Origin: CAYQSU01 sp964420325
Lineage (GTDB): Bacteria; Pseudomonadota; Alphaproteobacteria; Rhodospirillales; Defluviicoccaceae
DNA: 13,788 bases
NCBI GenBank assembly: GCA_964420325.1
Contig: CAYQSU010000077.1
Coordinates: 1-13,788, forward strand
Direction: 5' to 3'
The notes under the pieces were generated by a model that was given only the letters and a program-made list of their open reading frames with translations, searched no databases and had not been told where the DNA came from. Every line of letters starts with the position of its first letter. Position 1 is the stretch's first letter. Positions 1 to 5,485 of this stretch are shown one piece after another. The position numbers and the translations under genes were made by a program.

Positions 1-21
1 GCGCCGGCGTCGATCACCGGG

Positions 22-79
22 ACGGGGCCCGGTGATGATGCGCGGGGGGAACGGGGCCCGGTGATGACGCGTGGGGGGC
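22..79. repeat. Two-copy 29-bp G-rich tandem repeat
   Basis: Two adjacent 29-base units (22-50 and 51-79) share the core ACGGGGCCCGGTGATGA and then a GC/GT plus G-run tail. They differ at only a few positions near the 3' end of the unit. There is no sign of coding; it looks like slippage-type duplication in intergenic sequence. Confidence 0.75.
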
Positions 80-283
80 CCGGGCGGCGGCGCGGGCGAC
101 GGCGGGACCGGCGGCGCGCGGCGCGCTCCGACCGAACGCTCCACACACATGACCCTTGTGCCGGGGCAGAGCTCCGGCTTCGCATGTAGAGTATCCGACC
201 GCTGACCGTCACTTCCGATCCAATTCGGACCGGCCGACGAACTCATCCCAGCCCAAGACCCACAGCGGCCCTTTGCCGAGGTG

Positions 284-297
284 CGACCGCTCGGTCG
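284..297. promoter_or_regulatory. Palindrome upstream of MFS promoter, possible operator
   Basis: CGACCG-CT-CGGTCG is a perfect 6-bp inverted repeat 18 bases upstream of the TTGACA at 315. Many TetR-family operators contain a GACCGNNCGGTC-like core, so this could bind a repressor of the exporter. No regulator gene is next to it in the window, so the assignment is inference. Confidence 0.35.
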
Positions 298-314
298 TTG
301 CCGAGCGTGCCGAA

Positions 315-345
315 TTGACAGCGCCACGGCCGTCGAGCCTATTCT
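315..345 (+). promoter_or_regulatory. Probable promoter of the MFS exporter gene
   Basis: A perfect -35 hexamer TTGACA (315-320) is followed after 19 bases by TATTCT (340-345), a 4/6 match to the -10 consensus. The ATG at 353 lies 7 bases past the -10 box. Transcription would therefore start at or next to the start codon, giving a leaderless or near-leaderless mRNA. No Shine-Dalgarno sequence is present, which agrees with this. The 19-base spacer is longer than ideal. Confidence 0.5.
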
Positions 346-352
346 CGCGCCC

Positions 353-1726
353 ATGCCCGGACCGCTCGCCGACCGCACCTACCGCCACCTGTTCAGCGCC
401 CAGGTCATCGCGCTCTTCGGCACCGGCCTGACGACGGTGGCGCTCAGCCTGCTTGCCTTCGATCTGGCAGGCGGCGAAGCGGGCGTTGTGCTCGGTACGG
501 CGCTGGCGCTGAAGATGGTCGCCTACGTCACGATCGCACCCGTCGTCGGCGCGTTTGCGCACGCGCTGCCGCGGCGCCGTCTGCTGGTGAGCCTGGACAT
601 GGTGCGCGGGCTCGTCGTGCTGGGGCTGCCGTTCGTCACCACGGTCTGGCAAGTCTACGTCCTGATCTTCTTGATGAACGCCTGCTCGGCGGCCTTCACG
701 CCGGTGTTCCAGGCGACGATCCCGGACGTGCTGGAGGACGAGGCGACCTATACGCGCGCCCTCTCGCTGTCCCGGCTGGCCTACGACCTCGAGAACCTCC
801 TGAGCCCCACGGCTGCCGCCCTGGCTCTGCTACTGATGAGCTACGACGGGCTGTTCGTGGCGAATTCGGCCGCCTTCGCCCTCTCCGCGGCGCTCGTCGT
901 CGCGGTGGCGATCCCGCCTTCGCGGCGCCCGGAGCGCACCGGGCCCATCCCCGAAAGCCTGGGCTTCGGCCTCAGGATCTACCTACGCACGCCGCGGCTT
1001 CGCGGGCTCCTGGCCCTTGCGTTGGCCGTGGCCGCCGCCGGCGCGATGACCATCGTCAATACGGTGGTCATCGTCCGCGACCGCCTGGGCAGCACCGAGG
1101 CGGACACCGCCGTCGCCTTCGCGGCCGTCGGGGCGGGATCCATGGTCGTGGCGCTGTCCCTGCCGCGGCTGCTCGACCGCCTGGCCGACCGGCCGGTGAT
1201 GCTGACGGGCGGCGCCCTGCTCGCCGCCGGCCTGGCCTGCGGCCTGCTCGGGCCAGACCTCCCCTGGCTCCTGCCGATCTGGTTTCTGCTCGGCGCCGGC
1301 TCCTCGATGATCCAAACGCCCGCCGGTCGACTCCTGCGCCGCTCGTCGCAGGAAGGCGACCGCTCGGCGGTCTACTCCTCGCAGTTCGCGCTGTCGCACC
1401 TCTGCTGGCTCGCCACCTATCCGCTCGTCGGCTGGGCCGGCGCCAACCTCGGGATCGAGGCGACCTTCGCTCTGCTCGCCGGCATCTGCGGCGCCGCGAC
1501 GCTGGCGGCAGCGCTGCTCTGGCCGGCCGACGATCCCGCGGTCATCGAGCATCGGCACGAGGCGATGGATCACGAGCACCTGCACGTTCACGACGGGCAT
1601 CACCAGCACCGGCACGAAGGCTGGGATGGCCCCGAGCCGCACCGCCATCCACACCGCCACGCACGCGGACGGCACAGGCACTCCTTCGTCGTCGACCTGC
1701 ACCATCCCGCCTGGCCGCAAAGATGA
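353..1726 (+). CDS. MFS exporter with histidine-rich C-terminus (NreB-like)
   Basis: A 457-residue inner-membrane transporter of the major facilitator superfamily. Many hydrophobic segments alternate with short basic loops, such as the RRRLLVSLDMVRG loop after the second helix. The style, including RLAYDLENLLSP in the first half, matches the MFS_3/NreB group, whose characterised member exports nickel. The last 58 residues (400-457) contain 18 histidines in HxH and HH clusters, a likely cytoplasmic metal-binding tail for Ni, Co or Zn; the metal is inferred. ATG 353 is preferred over an in-frame GTG at 281, because the extra 24 residues look non-coding and a promoter overlaps them. The gene stands alone, with no metal regulator beside it. 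It could instead export something other than metal. Confidence 0.88.
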   Translation: MPGPLADRTYRHLFSAQVIALFGTGLTTVALSLLAFDLAGGEAGVVLGTALALKMVAYVTIAPVVGAFAHALPRRRLLVSLDMVRGLVVLGLPFVTTVWQVYVLIFLMNACSAAFTPVFQATIPDVLEDEATYTRALSLSRLAYDLENLLSPTAAALALLLMSYDGLFVANSAAFALSAALVVAVAIPPSRRPERTGPIPESLGFGLRIYLRTPRLRGLLALALAVAAAGAMTIVNTVVIVRDRLGSTEADTAVAFAAVGAGSMVVALSLPRLLDRLADRPVMLTGGALLAAGLACGLLGPDLPWLLPIWFLLGAGSSMIQTPAGRLLRRSSQEGDRSAVYSSQFALSHLCWLATYPLVGWAGANLGIEATFALLAGICGAATLAAALLWPADDPAVIEHRHEAMDHEHLHVHDGHHQHRHEGWDGPEPHRHPHRHARGRHRHSFVVDLHHPAWPQR

Positions 1727-1931
1727 AAAGGGCGGCGAGACTGCGCTGGCGTCGCGGGTTGGAACCGGTCTCACCCTTCGAGAGCGGGACTTGCCCTTGT
1801 TGGCTGACTGCGTCGATGTGGGGCGATCGCCGTCGGCGGCTGCCCTTGGAGCCGAAGCCGACCCGTCACGGCCCCCGGCCGAGAGGTGCGCCGCGCAGCC
1901 CCTTTCGAACCAGTTCAGCCATTACCGCTGC
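1727..1931. other. Intergenic region after the MFS gene, no gene seen
   Basis: An ATG overlapping the MFS stop (ATGA at 1723) opens a frame, but its product is arginine/proline-rich and resembles no protein. That frame also runs through the repeat and over higB, so I treat it as chance. No convincing terminator or tRNA is visible. A 10-bp palindrome GGCGATCGCC sits at 1822-1831. Confidence 0.55.
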
Positions 1932-2033
1932 CCATGGCCATACCACCCCGCCGGCACCCCCGGCGCCGCCACCAGGATCCCCCGCGCCTGTTCGATGCGC
2001 ACCGCGTGGCCGCCCCAGCCCTGGCGCATGGCC
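1932..2033. repeat. 102-bp perfect direct repeat, left copy
   Basis: Identical, base for base, to 2759-2860 (offset 827). It starts CCATGGCCATACC and ends CTGGCGCATGGCC. Bases just outside differ (C against G on the left, A against C on the right), so the boundaries are exact. Read on the minus strand it encodes the same 34-codon C-terminal segment (RQGWGG to WYGHG) as the right copy, here followed by QR and a stop. The repeat ends one base before the higBA -35 box. Confidence 0.97.
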
Positions 2034-2034
2034 A

Positions 2035-2063
2035 TTGACAAACGTACCGTGTCTCGGTACGTT
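2035..2063 (+). promoter_or_regulatory. higBA promoter with overlapping palindromic operator
   Basis: A perfect TTGACA (2035-2040), an ideal 17-base spacer and TACGTT (2058-2063, 3/6 to consensus) form a sigma70-type promoter. The spacer and -10 are exactly covered by a perfect inverted repeat: arms AACGTACCG (2041-2049) and CGGTACGTT (2055-2063), with a 5-base centre TGTCT. HigA-family antitoxins autorepress by binding such palindromes, so this is the expected operator. The predicted start point (about 2070) falls on the GTG of higB. Confidence 0.8.
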
Positions 2064-2068
2064 CGCTG

Positions 2069-2356
2069 GTGATCAAGAGCTTCGCCGACAAGCGGACCGC
2101 GGCGCTGTTCGCCGGACACGGGGTCAAGGGCCTCGATCCGCAGATCGGCCGGCGGGCACGAGCGAAGCTGCAAATGCTCGACGCCGCGCATGCGCTCGAC
2201 GATCTGCGCGTGCCGCCCGGCAATCGCCTGGAAGCGTTGAAGGGCGATCGCAGCGGACAGATGAGCATCCGCGTCAACGACCAGTGGCGGATCTGCTTCG
2301 TCTGGCGCGAGGGCGAAGCGTGGGACGTCGAGATCGTAGATTACCATCGGGGATGA
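2069..2356 (+). CDS. higB: HigB-type (RelE superfamily) toxin
   Basis: A 95-residue type II toxin, expected to be a ribosome-dependent mRNA endonuclease. The start MIKSF and the core MSIRVNDQWRICFVW (residues 65-79), followed by a C-terminal DYH (91-93), are hallmarks of the HigB/plasmid-maintenance killer family; the histidine is in the usual catalytic position. The length is normal and the gene looks intact. It starts with GTG, with no Shine-Dalgarno sequence, 5 bases after the -10 box, so it is probably translated from a leaderless mRNA. Toxin-before-antitoxin order, with higA 4 bases downstream, is typical of this family. The pair lies between two 102-bp direct repeats. Confidence 0.93.
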   Translation: MIKSFADKRTAALFAGHGVKGLDPQIGRRARAKLQMLDAAHALDDLRVPPGNRLEALKGDRSGQMSIRVNDQWRICFVWREGEAWDVEIVDYHRG

Positions 2357-2360
2357 CCAA

Positions 2361-2714
2361 ATGAGCATCAATCGTGAGGACGTGGATCGAGGACGGATCG
2401 GTTTCGGCGGGGTGACGAGCGGCGAGCGGTTGCCGCCGGTCGCGCCCGGCGAGATCCTGCGCAGCGAGTTCCTCGAGCCGCTGGGGATCAGCGTCTATGC
2501 GCTCGCCAACGCCATCAAGGTGACGCGGTCGAGGATCAACGACATCGTGCTGGGCCGGCGCGCCATCTCCGCCGACACCGCGCTCAGGCTGGCGCGCTAC
2601 TTCGGCACGACGCCGGAGTTCTGGGTGAACCTGCAGTCGGCCTACGATCTCGCGACGGCGAAGGCGACGCTGGCCGACCGGGTGAATGCCGAGGTCAGCC
2701 CGCGCGCCGCCTGA
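2361..2714 (+). CDS. higA: HigA-type XRE-family antitoxin
   Basis: A 117-residue helix-turn-helix protein that should neutralise HigB and repress the operon. The motif PGEILRSEFLEPLGIS (29-44), an HTH around residues 45-65 (YALANAIKV, SRINDIVLGRR), and TALRLARYFGTTPEFWVNLQ (73-92) are diagnostic of the HigA antitoxin family. The N-terminal 25 residues are longer than usual for the family. An internal GTG at 2412 is an alternative start, but ATG 2361 follows the higB stop by 4 bases with GGGGA (2349-2353) as a ribosome-binding site. It probably binds the 2041-2063 palindrome. Confidence 0.93.
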   Translation: MSINREDVDRGRIGFGGVTSGERLPPVAPGEILRSEFLEPLGISVYALANAIKVTRSRINDIVLGRRAISADTALRLARYFGTTPEFWVNLQSAYDLATAKATLADRVNAEVSPRAA

Positions 2715-2758
2715 ACCACCGCAGTCAACGCTTGGCAACGGGCGATCGGCCGTCGCGG
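2715..2758. other. Spacer between higA and right repeat
   Basis: Forty-four bases with no gene and no clear hairpin-plus-T-run terminator. Together with 2034-2714 this makes up the 725-bp segment bounded by the two repeats. Confidence 0.5.
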
Positions 2759-3190
2759 CCATGGCCATACCACCCCGCCGGCACCCCCGGCGCCGCCACC
2801 AGGATCCCCCGCGCCTGTTCGATGCGCACCGCGTGGCCGCCCCAGCCCTGGCGCATGGCCCACTCGCGGACGGAGCGCTGCAGGCCGACGACGTGCCAGA
2901 CGCAGCTGCCGGTCGGGCTCCCGAGCCCAAACGCGGGCATCGAACGCCCCGCCGACAAGGCGGCGGGCGTCGACCTGCGCGTCGGTAAGATCGCCGGGCC
3001 CGCCACCGCCCGGCAGCCGGACGAGCGGCATGCAGCGGATGGCGTCGAACCGGGCGATGGTGAACCGCGCCGGGAAGTCCCGCGCCGAATCGTGCATGCC
3101 CTTGTTGATGGTGCCGGCGTCGGCGTGATCCGCTCCCTCTCGTTGGGCCCTGGCGCGCGTCGGCACGGGACACCGGGTCCGGGCTTCCGG
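2725..3190 (-). pseudogene. Frameshifted remnant of a conserved hypothetical gene
   Basis: Two minus-strand frames carry protein-like sequence that joins into one product. The upstream frame reads INKGMHDSARDFPARF, then RLPGGGGPGDLTDAQVDARR and ends near DARVW (about 3190-2930). The downstream frame reads GSCVWHVVGLQRSVREWA, then RQGWGGHAVRIEQARGILVAA and WYGHG (about 2930-2725). The switch lies around 2915-2940, next to an inverted repeat GGGCTC-CC-GAGCCC (2915-2928). The order of segments recalls alphaproteobacterial phage-like or HTH-linked proteins of the DUF6456 kind, but that family name is tentative. The 5' end is unclear. Its last 34 conserved codons are the right 102-bp repeat, so this gene is the probable insertion target. 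Confidence 0.6.
2759..2860. repeat. 102-bp perfect direct repeat, right copy
   Basis: Identical to 1932-2033. This copy is continuous on the minus strand with the upstream part of a recognisable but frameshifted gene (see 2725-3190). After the shared segment the reading frame continues DGRSPVAKR to a stop at 2725, whereas in the left copy it ends after QR. This places the copy at the 3' end of the host gene. Confidence 0.97.
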
Positions 3191-3353
3191 CTGCGTCCGC
3201 GGCCTCGGGACTGCAGGCACGCCCGTGCCGCCGCTGCCGCCCCGCTCGCCGCATCCAGACGGGGTGATGCGCATTCCGTCATGTTGCTTGCCGGAGCGAG
3301 GTCTGCGGCCGGCTGCGGCATGCGGCGATCCGGTCGGGTTGCCTATCGCTTCT
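3191..3353. other. Intergenic or degenerate sequence, no gene seen
   Basis: The frames crossing this stretch are proline/arginine-rich and not protein-like. It may include eroded 5' sequence of the 2725-3190 remnant. The first base of the following gene's stop codon is at 3354. No terminator or RNA gene is visible. Confidence 0.45.
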
Positions 3354-3725
3354 TCATGCTCCAGGCGATGCTTCGGACGGCGGCTCGGTCGGGAAGACGG
3401 CAGCCATCACCTCGAGTGCGAACCGCGCATGCGCGGTCGCCGGGCCGCCGCCCATCTCGATGCCGACCTCGACGGCCTCGAGGACCTGACGCTTCGATGC
3501 TCCGGCACTGGCCGCCTGCTCGATGTGCCACTGCATGCAGGACTCGCAGTTGATGACCAGCGAAATGCCGACGGCGATCAGCTCCTTCACCTGCCGGGTG
3601 AGCTCGCCGTCCGAATACGTCGTCCGCTCCATGTCGAGGAAGGCTCTGTAAACCCTGGACTCGAGCCTCAGCAGCTCGGCATGAGCGTCAGCTCGTCGTT
3701 TCGAGATGCTCTCAAGCTTGTCCAT
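3354..3725 (-). CDS. Carboxymuconolactone decarboxylase/AhpD-like protein
   Basis: A 123-residue all-helical protein of the CMD/AhpD family. The redox motif C60-E-S-C63 is followed by H67 (CESCMQWH), and E48 lies 12 residues before the first cysteine. This reproduces the E118...C130xxC133...H137 spacing of AhpD. The histidine AhpD has between its cysteines (H132) is Ser62 here. A thiol-peroxidase or thiol-disulfide role is likely; no decarboxylase activity should be assumed. The start ATG at 3725 has GAGGAG three bases upstream. It is downstream of argB on the same strand across an 83-bp gap with no clear terminator, so read-through is possible. No peroxiredoxin gene is beside it. Confidence 0.87.
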   Translation of the reverse strand: MDKLESISKRRADAHAELLRLESRVYRAFLDMERTTYSDGELTRQVKELIAVGISLVINCESCMQWHIEQAASAGASKRQVLEAVEVGIEMGGGPATAHARFALEVMAAVFPTEPPSEASPGA

Positions 3726-3808
3726 TCGCTCCTCGCTCGATGCGCCAAGGCGTCCACCACGTGCCGCCGCGATCCCGCCAGGACGTCGGTGCGATGGCGG
3801 CGGCGGGG

Positions 3809-4726
3809 CTAGGCTTCCGGATCCTTGCGGACGAGGGTGCCCGCGCCGTGCTCGGTGAACAGCTCGAGCAGCACCGCGTGCGGCGTGCGGCCGTCGACGA
3901 TGACCGCGCCGTCGACGCCGGCGTCGATCGCAGCCAGGCAGGTCTCGACCTTGGGGATCATCCCGCCGGTGATGGTGCCGTCGGCGATCGCCCGCCGGGC
4001 CTCGGCCGCGGTCATCGACGGGACGAGCGTCCCGCTCCTGTCGAGCACCCCCTCGACGTCGGTCAGCATCAGGAGCCGCTTCGCCTTGACCGCGGCGGCG
4101 ATGGCGCCGGCTACCGTGTCGGCGTTGATGTTGAGGGTCTCGCCGCGCGGCCCGGTGCCGATCGGCGCGATCACCGGCGTGATGTCGGACCGGCCGTGGA
4201 AGGTGAGCACGTGGGGATTGATCTCGGCGACCTCGCCGACCAGGCCGAGATCGAGGATCCGCTCGATGTTGGAGTCCGGGTCGCGCTTGGTGCGTCGGAG
4301 CTTGGTGGCGCGGATCAGGTTGCCGTCCTTACCCGAGAGCCCGATGGCGAAGCCGCCGGCGGCGTTGATCTCGGAGACGATCTGCTTGTTGATCGAGCCG
4401 GCGAGCACCATCTCCACCACCTCGACCGTCTCCTGGTCGGTGACCCGGAGGCCGTCGACGAATTCGCTCTTGACCTTGAGTCGCTCCAGCATCTGGCCGA
4501 TCTGCGGGCCGCCGCCGTGGACGACGATGGGGTTGGTGCCGACCTGGCGCAGCAGCACGACATCGCGGGCGAACAGGCGCGCCAGTTCCGGGCTGCCCAT
4601 GGCATGGCCGCCATACTTGATGACGAACGTCTGTCCGGCGTGGCGGCGCATATAGGGCAGCGCCTCCGAGAGGAGCCGCGCCTGGGCCAGCCACTCCGAG
4701 CGCGTCTTGTTCGGCTTGTCGGTCAT
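3809..4726 (-). CDS. argB: Acetylglutamate kinase
   Basis: A 305-residue cytoplasmic amino-acid kinase that phosphorylates N-acetyl-L-glutamate with ATP, the second step of arginine synthesis. Visible motifs are FVIKYGGHAM (34-43, K37), VVHGGGPQIGQML (68-80), GLRVTD (92-97), GLSGKDGNLIRA (129-140), NINADTVAG (199-207), LTDVEGVLD (221-229) and MIPKVE (256-261). The N-terminal helix before the kinase core and the C-terminal EHGAGTLV (292-299) are features of hexameric, arginine-inhibited enzymes, so feedback control by arginine is likely. ATG 4726 is preferred over an in-frame TTG at 4735. It lies 64 bases after engB and is probably the last member of the same transcript. Confidence 0.97.
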   Translation of the reverse strand: MTDKPNKTRSEWLAQARLLSEALPYMRRHAGQTFVIKYGGHAMGSPELARLFARDVVLLRQVGTNPIVVHGGGPQIGQMLERLKVKSEFVDGLRVTDQETVEVVEMVLAGSINKQIVSEINAAGGFAIGLSGKDGNLIRATKLRRTKRDPDSNIERILDLGLVGEVAEINPHVLTFHGRSDITPVIAPIGTGPRGETLNINADTVAGAIAAAVKAKRLLMLTDVEGVLDRSGTLVPSMTAAEARRAIADGTITGGMIPKVETCLAAIDAGVDGAVIVDGRTPHAVLLELFTEHGAGTLVRKDPEA

Positions 4727-4790
4727 GGCGGGCAACTACCGCGGCGCCGGCCGGATGTCCACAGCGAAAATCGCGGGCCGGCGAGAGGCA

Positions 4791-5474
4791 TCATCCGGTC
4801 GGCGGGGCGAGCTCGGCGAGGGCGGCGCGCAGCACCGCGATGCCGGCGCCGGTGCGGGCGCTGGTGGCGATCACCTGCGGATGCGCCGCGGTGTGGGCGG
4901 CGATCTCGTGGCCGGTGTCGGCGAGGCGGCGCTCGAGGCGGGCGCGGTCGATCGCGTCGATCTTGGTCAGCACCGCCTGGTAGGAGACGGCGGCTGCGTC
5001 CAGCATCGTCATCACCCGGCGGTCGACGTCCTTGATGCCGTGGCGGGCATCGATCAGCATCAGCGCCCGCCGCAGCGCCGGCCGGCCGCGCAGGTAGGCG
5101 TCGACCAGCCGCGTCCAACGCTCGACCCTGGCCTTCGGGGCGCGCGCATAGCCGTAGCCGGGAAGGTCGGCCAGCATCAGCCGGCCGCCGAGATCGAAGA
5201 AGTTGAGCTCCTGGGTGCGGCCGGGGGCGTTGGAGGTCCTGGCGAGCGTCCGCCTTCCGGTCAGCGCGTTGAGGAGGCTCGACTTGCCGACGTTGGAGCG
5301 GCCGGCGAACGCCACCTCGGCAAACCCGCTCGCCGGCACCTGGTCGAGGTCGGCGGCGCCGACGACGAAGCGGCAGGCCTGGGCGAACAGCCGCCGGCCG
5401 GCCTCCAGCGCCTCGTCGGTCGCCTCGCCGGCGGGGGCGGGGTCCGCGGGTCGATCGCCGCCGGCGGTCGCCAC
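4791..5474 (-). CDS. engB: Ribosome-biogenesis GTPase EngB (YsxC/YihA)
   Basis: A 227-residue TRAFAC-class GTPase needed for large ribosomal subunit assembly. The G motifs are intact: G1 GRSNVGKSS (58-66), G2 region RTSNAPGRTQ (79-88), G3 DLPGYG (103-108), G4 TKID (170-173) and G5 TSAR (204-207). The frame is open far upstream through yidC, so the start must be chosen. GTG 5474 lies 11 bases after the yidC stop and gives the usual length with a short alanine-rich leader before the family-typical FVVGA. No strong ribosome-binding site is visible, which fits translational coupling to yidC. Confidence 0.94.
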   Translation of the reverse strand: MATAGGDRPADPAPAGEATDEALEAGRRLFAQACRFVVGAADLDQVPASGFAEVAFAGRSNVGKSSLLNALTGRRTLARTSNAPGRTQELNFFDLGGRLMLADLPGYGYARAPKARVERWTRLVDAYLRGRPALRRALMLIDARHGIKDVDRRVMTMLDAAAVSYQAVLTKIDAIDRARLERRLADTGHEIAAHTAAHPQVIATSARTGAGIAVLRAALAELAPPTG

Positions 5475-5485
5475 GGGCGGGCGGC

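Larger units (their letters stand above)
1..314. other. Non-coding leader region upstream of the MFS gene
   Basis: No frame here reads like a protein on either strand. The first 120 bases are extremely G-rich and hold a two-copy tandem repeat (22-79). The rest is ordinary GC-rich intergenic sequence leading to the palindrome at 284-297 and the promoter-like hexamers at 315-345. The first bases could be the end of an upstream gene, but nothing supports that. Confidence 0.6.

Noticed and set aside
22..79. Possible start of a CRISPR array
   Set aside because: Only two directly abutting 29-bp units with no spacers, and no cas genes in the window.
1822..1831. GGCGATCGCC palindrome as a HIP1-type or regulatory element
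   Set aside because: A single isolated palindrome is expected by chance in GC-rich DNA, and the host is not cyanobacterial.
1723..2364. Plus-strand frame starting in an ATGA overlap with the MFS stop
   Set aside because: The product is Pro/Arg-rich and crosses both the 102-bp repeat and higB, which is well supported in another frame.
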